From the NCBI GenBank assembly GCA_028281485.1, contig JANQJT010000074.1:1-14215 (forward strand): DNA of 14,215 bases. The letters run 5' to 3'. Position 1 is the first letter of the stretch. Every line of letters starts with the position of its first letter. A program made the translations under genes and the position numbers. Below are positions 1 through 6,979 of this stretch, one piece after another. The notes under the pieces were generated by a model. The model made no database searches. It saw only the letters and a list, made by a program, of their open reading frames with translations, and was not told where the DNA came from. Origin of the DNA: Phycisphaeraceae bacterium (GTDB lineage: Bacteria > Planctomycetota > Phycisphaerae > Phycisphaerales > Zrk34).

Positions 1-570
1 GATCTCGTGGGCCAGCCAGGTGCCGGTGTCGACATCGAGCAGGTGGAGTGTGGAGTTTTCGTCGCCGGCGAGATAGGTGCCGAAGGCGAGGAGCTTGCCG
101 TCGGGGCTGGGTGTGTACCAGGAGACGGTGAGCAGGCCTGATTCGTCGAGGGTGTTGGGATCGATGAGGACGCACGGCTCGCCGTTGTGACCTTCGCGCA
201 TCATGACGACGGGTTGCGCCTGGTCGCCGGAGCGTTTCATGTAGAAGTACCGGTCGGCTTCCATCGTGGGGGTGTAGACGTAGCCCACCTCCATCAGTTC
301 GGTGAGGCGGGCTTCGAGCTGGGCACGGCCGGGCAGGTTGTCCAGCACGCTGCGCGTCAGCGCGTTTTGCTGGTCGGTCCACTGCGCGACGCGGTCGGTG
401 AGGTTGCCTTCTTCGTCGCCTTCCAGATAGCGGTAGGGATCGGTGATGTCGCGCCCGTGCAGGGAGTCGGTGACGGGTTCGACGGGCGTGTGGGGGTATT
501 GCAGCGACGGATCGGCGTAGAGCGCGGTGCTCAGCACGGCGAGGATGACAGCGGGCAGATAGCGTTTCAT
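1..570 (-). CDS. prolyl oligopeptidase family serine peptidase, N-terminal part (runs off the window)
   Basis: These are the first 190 residues of a prolyl oligopeptidase (peptidase family S9A), which cuts short peptides after proline. A signal peptide is visible at about residues 1-19 (Lys-Arg start, hydrophobic core, cleavage near ALYA-D), so the enzyme should be exported to the periplasm or beyond. Family hallmarks are DPYRYLE at 44-50, WTDQQNALT at 64-72, the RYFYMKR block with a following Q-PVV strand at 107-123, and SPDGKLLAFG at 155-164, which begins the beta-propeller. The catalytic Ser-Asp-His domain lies outside the window, so activity cannot be judged. The ATG at 570 is supported by GGGAG (579-583, minus strand) eight bases upstream. 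The frame is open to base 1. The gap to the upstream gene is 94 bases, so it may have its own promoter. The family call is firm; the exact substrate is unknown. Confidence 0.9.
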   Translation of the reverse strand, partial: MKRYLPAVILAVLSTALYADPSLQYPHTPVEPVTDSLHGRDITDPYRYLEGDEEGNLTDRVAQWTDQQNALTRSVLDNLPGRAQLEARLTELMEVGYVYTPTMEADRYFYMKRSGDQAQPVVMMREGHNGEPCVLIDPNTLDESGLLTVSWYTPSPDGKLLAFGTYLAGDENSTLHLLDVDTGTWLAHEI

Positions 571-664
571 GGCGATGGCTCCCGATCGGTGATCGATACG
601 TATGGCCGACTACAGACAAGACGCGAGCGTCGGCTTATAGAGTACACAAGGATTCGGGAAAAGG

Positions 665-1336
665 TTAGAAGGGGCGCCGGGAAGTGTTGGGGGTGAGGTT
701 GTCGTGGCCGGGGACGATCCAGTCGGCGATCTCGACGGCTTCGGCGAAGCTGGCGCGGGCGAGTTCGAGGTCGAACGCGCCGGAGAGGACCTGGCCCTTT
801 TCGAGGTGTTCGACGGTGGGCACGGCGTCACCGGCGATGAGGACGGTGGCATCGGCGGGCGTGAGCAGGAGGCCGGCGGTGCCGGGTGTGTAACCGGGCA
901 GGGGGAACAGGTCGACGTTCTCGGCGAGCTTGTCGGGGGCGGCCTGGCATCGCTTGAGGACGGCGATGTCCTGGGTGATCAGCTGTTTGAGATCGTCTTC
1001 GTCGGCCTTGTCGAGTTGGGCGATGAGGGCGACGCCGACCGTTTCGCGTTCGGTCTCACTGATGTGCCATGCGGCGTGATCGAAGGCGCGTAGGCCGCGC
1101 CGGTGGGCGGGTCGGAAGCTGGTGAGGAAGACATCGGTGATCTGCTCGGCTGGCAGGCCGGCCCGCTCGGCGAGGCGCGCTGTTAAGACCTGCTCGGGCA
1201 GGGAGGGGTCGACGAGGATGTTTTTGTCACCGGATCGGATCAGCGTGACGGTGGCGTGGGCGGTGCGCTGGGGCTGGGGGTCGGGCCAGAGGGGGTGATG
1301 GCTGAGCGAGCCGATGCTGATGACGCGGTAGTCCAT
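665..1336 (-). CDS. metallo-beta-lactamase-fold protein with degenerate metal site
   Basis: This 223-residue protein has the outline of the metallo-beta-lactamase fold. It has beta strands ending in LVDPSLP (41-47), a strand-loop VFLTSFRPAH (69-78) where the HxHxDH metal motif normally sits, PGYTPGT (147-153) in place of PGHTPGS, AGDAV (168-172), and PGHDN (209-213) near the end. Against T-H-x-H-x-D-H the first loop reads T-S-F-R-P-A-H, so three of four ligands are missing, and the next histidine is Tyr149. Only H78, D170 and H211 remain. It may therefore be a non-catalytic or altered member; hydrolase activity should not be assumed. It lies 30 bases after coaD on the same strand and is probably cotranscribed. 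There is no clear Shine-Dalgarno before the ATG. The fold call is good and the function is unknown. Confidence 0.8.
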   Translation of the reverse strand: MDYRVISIGSLSHHPLWPDPQPQRTAHATVTLIRSGDKNILVDPSLPEQVLTARLAERAGLPAEQITDVFLTSFRPAHRRGLRAFDHAAWHISETERETVGVALIAQLDKADEDDLKQLITQDIAVLKRCQAAPDKLAENVDLFPLPGYTPGTAGLLLTPADATVLIAGDAVPTVEHLEKGQVLSGAFDLELARASFAEAVEIADWIVPGHDNLTPNTSRRPF

Positions 1337-1366
1337 GGTGTTGTGTGCGGGAGGGGTGAAGTGGGT

Positions 1367-1912
1367 TTACTGCTTGTGCTGGTCGTTGGTTAGGGCTTCG
1401 ATGGAGGCGCGGTCTTCGATGAGCTTGCGTTCGACCTGTTCGATGGAGGCGGCGGGCAGGAGGTTGCGGAGGTGTTCGGTGTGGCCGGACACGGCGATCT
1501 GCTTGATGAGGGTGGAGCTGGTGAAGCCGTAGCGCTCGTCGGCCATGATGAAGACGGTTTCGATGTCGGCCACGGCGCGGTTGGTCAGGGCGAGCTGGAA
1601 CTCGAACTGCAGGTCGGTGTAGTTGCGGATGCCGCGGACGATGGCGACGGCTCCGATGCGTCGGGCGTAGTCGACGGTGAGGTCGTCGTAGGCCTCGACG
1701 GTAACGGCGATGTCTTCGGCGGCCAGCGCATCGGTGATCATGGCCTTGCGCTGCTCGACGGTGAACAGCTCGCGCTTGGTGGGGTTGGAACCGATGGCGA
1801 CGACGAGCTGGCCGAACAGGCCCTGAGCCCGTCGGATGATGTCGATGTGCCCGAGCGTGACGGGGTCGAAGGTGCCGGGGAAGATCGCCTTGGTGGGGGT
1901 GTGATTGGCCAT
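1367..1912 (-). CDS. coaD: phosphopantetheine adenylyltransferase
   Basis: CoaD transfers AMP from ATP to 4'-phosphopantetheine, giving dephospho-CoA, the penultimate step of coenzyme A synthesis in the cytoplasm. The 181-residue protein shows the nucleotidyltransferase signature FPGTFDPVTLGHIDI (11-25, with the T/HxGH-type loop), VRGIRNYTDLQFE (92-104) and the C-terminal TSSTLIK loop (131-137). It is about 20 residues longer than the E. coli enzyme because of an N-terminal extension and a charged C-terminal tail. The frame stays open upstream to 2149, but the family start and a -10 box at 1924-1919 fit the ATG at 1912. That box leaves only six bases before the ATG, which suggests a leaderless mRNA. 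The MBL-fold gene follows 30 bases downstream. Confidence 0.96.
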   Translation of the reverse strand: MANHTPTKAIFPGTFDPVTLGHIDIIRRAQGLFGQLVVAIGSNPTKRELFTVEQRKAMITDALAAEDIAVTVEAYDDLTVDYARRIGAVAIVRGIRNYTDLQFEFQLALTNRAVADIETVFIMADERYGFTSSTLIKQIAVSGHTEHLRNLLPAASIEQVERKLIEDRASIEALTNDQHKQ

Positions 1913-1918
1913 GGGTGC

Positions 1919-1924
1919 ATGATA
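1919..1924 (-). promoter_or_regulatory. putative -10 box of coaD (leaderless)
   Basis: On the minus strand TATCAT is followed by six bases and then the coaD ATG, so transcription would start at or next to the start codon. No convincing -35 hexamer is visible 16-18 bases upstream, where the sequence is C-rich. The same geometry is seen at mutL. Confidence 0.45.
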
Positions 1925-2009
1925 GCAGCGGAGGGGGCGGGCGGGCGACCGTATACGACACACAGGCGTCACGACCGGACCGGTGGGAGATGATCTGGGC
2001 GGCAAATGA

Positions 2010-2038
2010 TTGCGGCGGCGCGGTCTGAATGTGATATT
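2010..2038 (+). promoter_or_regulatory. candidate promoter for the upstream small RNA
   Basis: TTGCGG (2010-2015) is followed 16-17 bases later by TGATAT/GATATT (2032-2038). This matches the TTG-rich -35 boxes seen at lysS and atpC in this window. Transcription would begin near 2045 and run to the terminator at about 2247, giving a transcript of about 200 bases. The -10 match is imperfect, so this is tentative. Confidence 0.35.
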
Positions 2039-2044
2039 TCCCGT

Positions 2045-2247
2045 GCCCAACGAAGACCCCGATTCGGAAAGGACTCGTTTATCGAACCGTTCTGTTTCTT
2101 GATTGATCCAAGGGCTTGAAGGTGGGAGGCAGAACGCACTCGCCTGCAAATGAACCCCGCGTCTCGCTGGGACGCTAACCGCAATACCACCTGCGCCCTG
2201 GATCAGGCCCCGTGTCGAAATGCCTCCTCGACATGGGGCTTCTTTAT
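2045..2247 (+). ncRNA. candidate structured small RNA or riboswitch-like leader, unidentified
   Basis: There is no protein gene here on either strand, yet the plus strand folds well. An outer helix pairs 2103-2115 with 2195-2206 (GATCC/GGATC and GGGC/GCCC, one bulged A). A second helix pairs GGTGG (2121-2125) with CCACC (2187-2191). Inside are two hairpins, GCAG/CTGC (2129-2132 with 2144-2147) and GCGTC/GACGC (2159-2163 with 2171-2175, seven-base loop). The outer helix ends exactly where a strong terminator stem begins. The 5' end is uncertain: about 2045 if the candidate promoter is right, or nearer 2100 if only the folded core is transcribed. I recognise no family. The length would suit 6S RNA, but the branched shape does not clearly match it. 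The alternative is an attenuator ahead of mutL, although mutL seems to have its own promoter downstream of the terminator. Confidence 0.5.
2205..2247 (+). terminator. intrinsic (Rho-independent) terminator
   Basis: A 14-base-pair stem with two G-U pairs joins 2205-2218 to 2228-2241. It encloses a nine-base loop (2219-2227) and is followed by the T-rich run TTCTTTAT. The T-run is only on the plus-strand side, so it ends a rightward transcript that starts upstream in the coaD-mutL gap, not coaD itself. Confidence 0.85.
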
Positions 2248-2261
2248 GCGCGGGCGCGGGA

Positions 2262-2291
2262 TTGGGGGACGGGGGGCCGGTCCGCTACAAT
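2262..2291 (+). promoter_or_regulatory. promoter of mutL (leaderless)
   Basis: TTGGGG (2262-2267) is followed 18 bases later by TACAAT (2286-2291), with the mutL ATG six bases beyond. The predicted first transcribed base coincides with the A of the ATG, and no Shine-Dalgarno sequence precedes it. Confidence 0.6.
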
Positions 2292-2297
2292 GGCGCC

Positions 2298-4103
2298 ATG
2301 CCGATTCGCCGATTGAGTGCACTGCTGGTTAACCAGATCGCCGCGGGCGAGGTCATCGAAAGGCCCGCGTCTGTGGTGAAGGAGCTGGTCGAGAACAGCC
2401 TCGACGCGGGGGCGAAGCGTATCCACATCGAGGTCGAGGACGGCGGGCGGGAGCTGATCCGCGTGGCGGACGACGGGGGCGGGATCGCGGCCGACGAGTT
2501 GCCGCTGGCGCTGTCGAGTCACGCGACGAGCAAGATCGCCGAGGCCGACGACCTGGAATCGATCGCGACGCTGGGGTTTCGGGGTGAGGCGATCGCGTCG
2601 ATCGCGAGCGTGAGTCGGTTGCGGATCGTCAGCCGGGTGTCGGGCGCGGAGGCGGGGGCGGCGATCGAGGCGTCGGGGGCGGACGTGTCGACGCCCGAGC
2701 CGACGGGCTGTGCGCCGGGGACGGTGGTGGAGGTGCGGAACCTGTTTTTCAACACGCCGGCCCGACGGAAGTTCATGCGCGGCGAGCGGACGGAGATGGG
2801 CCACATCACGGACGTGACGCAGCGGATCGCGATGGCGCACCCGGACGTGGGGTTCGTGTTGAGTCACAACGGTCGCAAGACGCTGGACCTGCCGGTCGAT
2901 CAGCCGGCGGATCGGCGGTGCCTGGCGATCGTGGGCGAGGAACTGTCGGATGCGATGTTGGAGTTTGAATCGATGGAAGGGGGCGTGGGGCTGTGGGGGA
3001 TGGCGGGGTTGCCGAGCCTGGCGCGGTCGTCGACGAAGTATCAGTTTGTTTACGTGAACGGTCGGCCGATCCGTGACCGACACGTCGGCCACGCGATCAA
3101 GGAGGCGTACCGCGGCTTGATCGAGCCGACGCGTCAGCCGATGGTCGTGTTGTTCATCGCGGTTGATCCGACCGAGGTGGATGTGAACGTGCATCCGGCG
3201 AAAGCGGAGGTGCGGTTCGCCAACGGCAACGCGATTCACGGCCAGGTGCTCAGCGTGTTGCGGCAGCGGTTGCTGGGTGCGGACCTGACACCGAAGGCAA
3301 CGCTCGGCGGAACGGAAGCCGCGTCTGGGCTTACCTTTGAGCAGGCGGCGGCGCCGGCGACAACCGAGCAGGAAAGCGTCGAGCGGTTTGTCGATTACTT
3401 CCGCACGATGGACCCGAACCAGAAGGGTTTCGTGTATCAGCAGGTCAAGGCGGAGCTGGGCATCGAGCAGTCGGAGCAGGCGACGGAGGATGAGCCACGC
3501 TTGACCGATCCGATCGGTGTGAGTCAGAAGCCGATCCTGCAGGTGCACAACAGCTACATCGTGACGCAGGATGAGAACGGGCTGGTGATCATCGATCAGC
3601 ACGCGCTGCACGAGCGCGTGATGTTCCAGGCGCTGCTGGATCGGATCGAGGCGGGTGGCGATCTGGAGAGTCAGCGTCTGTTGACGCCGGCGGTGATCGA
3701 TGTGGCGTCGCGTGAGGAAGCGGCGCTGGAGATGTTGTCGCCGCTGCTGAAGCGGATCGGGATCGAGGCGGACCTGATGGGGCCGGGCGCGATCGCGGTG
3801 CACGCGTTTCCGTCGCTGCTGTTTGAACGGGGCGTGGAGATCGAGCCGTTCTTCAAGGAGCTAATCGATCGGTGCGGTGACGATGACTTCAAGCCGAGCG
3901 AGGAAGCGGCGTTGCACGAGGTGCTGGACATGATGAGCTGCAAGGCGGCGATCAAGGCCGGCGATCGGCTGGGTGAGGAGGAATTGGGTGAGTTGCTCAA
4001 TCGGCGCGACGAGGTGGAGCGCGCGAGCAACTGTCCGCACGGTCGGCCGACGACGGTGCGTCTGACGATCCGGGAGCTCGAGAAGCAATTCAAGCGGAGT
4101 TGA
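2298..4103 (+). CDS. mutL: DNA mismatch repair protein MutL
   Basis: MutL links mismatch recognition by MutS to strand nicking and excision. The 601-residue protein has the N-terminal GHKL ATPase with ELVENSLDAGA (29-39), DDGGGI (58-63) and TLGFRGEA (91-98). A variable linker lies at about 330-415, followed by the C-terminal dimerisation/endonuclease domain. That domain carries DQHALHE (433-439), SCKAAIKA from residue 547 and CPHGRPT (579-585). These are the metal-site motifs of endonuclease-type MutL, as in Bacillus, so it probably nicks DNA itself and no MutH is needed. The usual DQHA-x2-E-x4-E ends in Gln444 instead of Glu. The frame is open to 2220, but the conserved MPIRRLSALLVNQIAAGEV start and the promoter geometry choose 2298. 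It converges on the TPR genes with a two-base gap. No mutS is present in the window. Confidence 0.97.
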   Translation: MPIRRLSALLVNQIAAGEVIERPASVVKELVENSLDAGAKRIHIEVEDGGRELIRVADDGGGIAADELPLALSSHATSKIAEADDLESIATLGFRGEAIASIASVSRLRIVSRVSGAEAGAAIEASGADVSTPEPTGCAPGTVVEVRNLFFNTPARRKFMRGERTEMGHITDVTQRIAMAHPDVGFVLSHNGRKTLDLPVDQPADRRCLAIVGEELSDAMLEFESMEGGVGLWGMAGLPSLARSSTKYQFVYVNGRPIRDRHVGHAIKEAYRGLIEPTRQPMVVLFIAVDPTEVDVNVHPAKAEVRFANGNAIHGQVLSVLRQRLLGADLTPKATLGGTEAASGLTFEQAAAPATTEQESVERFVDYFRTMDPNQKGFVYQQVKAELGIEQSEQATEDEPRLTDPIGVSQKPILQVHNSYIVTQDENGLVIIDQHALHERVMFQALLDRIEAGGDLESQRLLTPAVIDVASREEAALEMLSPLLKRIGIEADLMGPGAIAVHAFPSLLFERGVEIEPFFKELIDRCGDDDFKPSEEAALHEVLDMMSCKAAIKAGDRLGEEELGELLNRRDEVERASNCPHGRPTTVRLTIRELEKQFKRS

Positions 4104-4105
4104 GG

Positions 4106-5662
4106 TTACGCGGCGACGGCTGCGGCCCGATCGTTGCTGAGCGGCTCGTCGGGCTGACACCATCGCGATGCGGCGGCGTGGTCCAACGTGTCCAGCAGGT
4201 TGGAGACGTTTTGCAGAACGTGCGTGCGCGTCTCGTCTGAGAGCTGGGCGTCGACGAGGCGGCGGTTGGCGCGAGCGCCTTGGCCACGCAACACGTCGAT
4301 GGCGAGTTCGAGATCGAGCAGTTGGTCGGTGTCGGTCTTGCGCTGGCGGGTGGCGCGACAGAGGGCCTTGGCGGCGGTGAGGTTGCCGTCCTCGATGAGC
4401 ATGCGCGTGCGGAGCCGGGCGGCGTCGATGTAGCCGGGGTTGATGTCCAGGGCGCGGTGGAGCGATTCGGCTGCGGCGCCGCGCAGGCCGGACGCCTCGT
4501 GGCAGACGGCCAGGTGGTAGTGCACGTCGGCGTGTGTGCGGTGGTGCGCCAGGCGGCTCTCGAAGACGCCCGCCGCTTCACGCATCAAACCCGAAAGAAC
4601 ACCGTTGGGCTGATCCTGGTCGAGTCGGTTGCCGACGCGGTGCCACAGGCGGCCGGGCGTCGCGTCGGACCACGCGCCGGCCATGACGCGCCGCAGTTCG
4701 GTTTCGTCGAGGCGTTGGCGGAGCGTGTGGATGACGCGTGCGGCCAGTCGGGTGCGGTGTTCGACGGTGGCGCAGACCGCGAGGTTGGCCTCGGCGTAGG
4801 TTTGGCCCGTGGATTGACGGGTGAGTTTCCACCAGAGTCGGCCGGCCTGAGCGAATCGGCCGGCCCGCATGTGGAATCGTGCCCGCGTGATCGTGTGGTC
4901 GGCGGACCGGTCACCGGTCGGGATCGCGGCGAGGTGTCGCGTGGCGCGGGGCGCGTCACCGAGATGGGCGGCGATGTCGGCCAGTTCCTGGTGGACGACG
5001 GGGTCGTTGGATTGTGCGGCGAGTTGTTCGCCGACGTCGATTGCGTCGATGTATCGGCCGGCGTGGCGGAGCAGACGCATGCGCCGCAGTTCGTACCCGC
5101 CCGAGCCGTCCTGTGACGCGTCGAGGTAGTTGAGGCAAGCCAGCGCGCGGTCGAATCGGCCGGCGGCTTCGTAGAGATCGACGAGGCGACGGAGCACGCG
5201 GCGATCGTTGCAGTAACGATCGGCGAGATTTTCGAGCAGGGGCAGGGCGCGGTCGGATTCGTTAAGTTCGATGTAGAGATCGGCGAGCAGCAAAGCGGCG
5301 CCGCGATGGGCGGGCTTGAGTTGGAGGACGCTTTCGAGGACGCGTCGGGCGTCGGCGGCGCGGCCGAGCCTTCGCATCGCCTTGGCGCGGAGCATGAGGT
5401 GACGGGTCTGTGCGCCGCGGGAGAGTTTGGCTTCGCCGGCCTGGCGGTACCAGTCGGCGACGTCGAGTTCGCTGAGCGCGGGGCCGGCTTCGCCTGCGTC
5501 CAGGAGGATGCGCGCGACACAGAGGCGTGCGTCGAGGTTGGCCGGGTCACGCCGCAGCAGCAGGCGGACTAGGCGGATGGCGTCTTCGTGGTGACCGGCC
5601 GCGGCGCGGCGGCGTGCGCGGTCGAGCAGGCGCTGGTGATGGAGTTTCTGGTCGAGGTTCAC
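4106..5662 (-). CDS. tetratricopeptide-repeat protein, function unknown
   Basis: This is a 518-residue, Arg/Ala/Leu-rich, almost wholly helical protein built of TPR-like units. The clearest are at about residues 12-66 (AGHHEDAIRLVR, GEAGPALSEL), 84-180 (LGRAADARRVLESVLQLKP, LNESDRALPLLENL, AGRFDRALACL) and 380-450 (ASGLRGAAAESLHRALDINP, DGNLTAAKAL). There is no signal peptide, membrane span or enzymatic domain, so it is probably a cytoplasmic scaffold or interaction protein. The start is GTG at 5662: its first bases overlap the stop of the preceding TPR gene (GTGA), and AAGGAG (5671-5676) lies eight bases upstream, so the two are translationally coupled. A longer upstream reading to 5803 is only overlap. 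Its stop is two bases from that of mutL. Confidence 0.85.
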   Translation of the reverse strand: MNLDQKLHHQRLLDRARRRAAAGHHEDAIRLVRLLLRRDPANLDARLCVARILLDAGEAGPALSELDVADWYRQAGEAKLSRGAQTRHLMLRAKAMRRLGRAADARRVLESVLQLKPAHRGAALLLADLYIELNESDRALPLLENLADRYCNDRRVLRRLVDLYEAAGRFDRALACLNYLDASQDGSGGYELRRMRLLRHAGRYIDAIDVGEQLAAQSNDPVVHQELADIAAHLGDAPRATRHLAAIPTGDRSADHTITRARFHMRAGRFAQAGRLWWKLTRQSTGQTYAEANLAVCATVEHRTRLAARVIHTLRQRLDETELRRVMAGAWSDATPGRLWHRVGNRLDQDQPNGVLSGLMREAAGVFESRLAHHRTHADVHYHLAVCHEASGLRGAAAESLHRALDINPGYIDAARLRTRMLIEDGNLTAAKALCRATRQRKTDTDQLLDLELAIDVLRGQGARANRRLVDAQLSDETRTHVLQNVSNLLDTLDHAAASRWCQPDEPLSNDRAAAVAA

Positions 5663-6864
5663 GCGGCCATCTCCTTCAGCATCGCGGTTGCCTGGGGCTG
5701 ATCGGGATCGCGCATCAGCCAGCGGTAGAGGTGTTCGACGGCGTGAGCGGGCAGGTCGTCCCGGCGGTAGCGGTCGGCCAGCGCGATCTGGACGTCGGGC
5801 CAAGTGGGTTGGGCCTCGGCGACGTGCTCGAGAGCGGAGCGGCCGCTGATGCCACGGGCGGTGTTGGTGTCGCGATCGGATTCGATGGTGTTCAGCAGCA
5901 GCGCGAGCTTGGCGCTGTAGGGCGCGAGCTTTAGACCACGCTGGACCCAGCGGAAGGCGTCGTCGTTGTCACCGGCCAGATGGGCGAGCTGCGCGATTGC
6001 CTCGATAGCGGTGAGCGGCTCCGGCAGGTCATCCACGATGCGCAGCAGCGCGCGGCGGATCAGCGCGATGCGGTCGGCTTCGGGGCGATAGCGTTGGGCT
6101 TCGACAAGCGTGCGGATCGCAAGCGGCTGGGCGGCCAGTTCCACGGCCAATAGCTCGACACGGTCCAGCGGCACTTCGTCGGCCTGGCGACGCTGCCCCA
6201 GGGTGAGCGAATCCGCCCAGCGGTCGGTGATCGCCTCGTCGCTGAACCGGTGGAGCAGGTCGGTGACGTCACGCCGATCGGCTGCGTGGCCGGTCTGCAT
6301 CTTGATGGTGAGCCGGAGCTGGCGGGCGACCGGGTCGTTTTCCATCTCGTCGCGTGAAAGCAGGCGTTGAGCGGCGTCGGTGTGACCCTCGATCATCCAC
6401 AGCCAGGCGCGGAGCGTGACGGCCTCGGTGGGGCAATCGGCTTCGGCGACCCACTGGCCCAGATCGAGTTCGGCGCGTGTGCGCTGACCGGCGGACAGGC
6501 GGATGAGGTTGGTCAGCAGGCGGACCGCGGGGACGCGGGGATTGGCGCACTCGATGAGGCGCATCGCCCGGTAGGTCTGAGCTTGCATCAGCGCGACGCG
6601 CGCCGAGAGTGGAGCGACCTGGTCGGCGGATGCGCCGAGCGTGGCGGCACGCGCCAGCGCGTGTTCCGCGGTGGCGTGATCGGGCTGTCCGATCGCCAGC
6701 TCGGCTTCGCCCAGCGACTGGCGGACGGCCAGGCTGTTCCGCAGGCGCTGCGGGTCCACCGTGTTGTTGGGTGTTGCGTTCGACGGGCGCGCGTGTTTCA
6801 ACCGGTCCTTACTCCGGCTGAACAGGCGGCAAACGGAATGGATCCAACGCGAACGTGCGCTCAT
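5659..6864 (-). CDS. tetratricopeptide-repeat protein, first gene of a coupled pair, function unknown
   Basis: This 401-residue helical protein has degenerate TPR units. The best are at about 289-324 (LAGDNDDAFRWVQRGLKLAP) and 359-401 (LPAHAVEHLYRWLMRDPDQP). Weaker ones in the first half include IGQPDHATAEHALARA and MIEGHTDAAQRLL. The N-terminus is basic and not a convincing export signal. The ATG at 6864 is chosen over the longest reading frame (6990) because GGAG (6872-6875, minus strand) sits seven bases upstream, and the extension has no TPR character. It overlaps the next TPR gene by four bases, so the two probably work together. pfkA ends 115 bases upstream. I see no clear promoter in that gap. 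Confidence 0.82.
   Translation of the reverse strand: MSARSRWIHSVCRLFSRSKDRLKHARPSNATPNNTVDPQRLRNSLAVRQSLGEAELAIGQPDHATAEHALARAATLGASADQVAPLSARVALMQAQTYRAMRLIECANPRVPAVRLLTNLIRLSAGQRTRAELDLGQWVAEADCPTEAVTLRAWLWMIEGHTDAAQRLLSRDEMENDPVARQLRLTIKMQTGHAADRRDVTDLLHRFSDEAITDRWADSLTLGQRRQADEVPLDRVELLAVELAAQPLAIRTLVEAQRYRPEADRIALIRRALLRIVDDLPEPLTAIEAIAQLAHLAGDNDDAFRWVQRGLKLAPYSAKLALLLNTIESDRDTNTARGISGRSALEHVAEAQPTWPDVQIALADRYRRDDLPAHAVEHLYRWLMRDPDQPQATAMLKEMAA
5671..5676 (-). promoter_or_regulatory. Shine-Dalgarno site deciding the GTG start of the second TPR gene
   Basis: AAGGAG on the minus strand, eight bases before GTG at 5662, lies inside the end of the upstream TPR gene. Together with the GTGA stop/start overlap it fixes the start and implies translational coupling. 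Confidence 0.75.
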
Positions 6865-6979
6865 CGTCTCGCTCCAGGTCTGACCATGCAGACGGCTACC
6901 GTTTGGATCGGTTATTCCGGATGGCCGGTTTAGACGAGAGTCAGGGTTGCGCGGCGCGGTGGTCCGGTAAGATCGACGC

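Noticed and set aside
596..603. ATACGTAT palindrome upstream of the peptidase gene
   Set aside because: Short and isolated; no second site or matching promoter to support an operator.
2068..2100. T-loop-like sequence on the minus strand suggesting a tRNA
   Set aside because: The flanking bases do not form a five-pair T stem and no acceptor or anticodon arm is found.
1913..2149. N-terminal extension of coaD into the intergenic region
   Set aside because: The extension is unlike any CoaD, overlaps the structured RNA region, and the -10 box lies at 1919-1924.
2150..2332. Small plus-strand frame as a leader peptide for mutL
   Set aside because: It reads straight through the terminator stem, has no SD and no codon run typical of attenuation.
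2244..3803. 519-codon open frame antisense to mutL
   Set aside because: Arg/His-rich low-information protein with no domain; a typical shadow of a GC-rich gene whose sense frame is unambiguous.
4280..5116. 278-codon plus-strand frame opposite the TPR gene
   Set aside because: Gly/Val/Ala-rich shadow without ribosome site or domain; the minus frame has TPR repeats and a coupled start.
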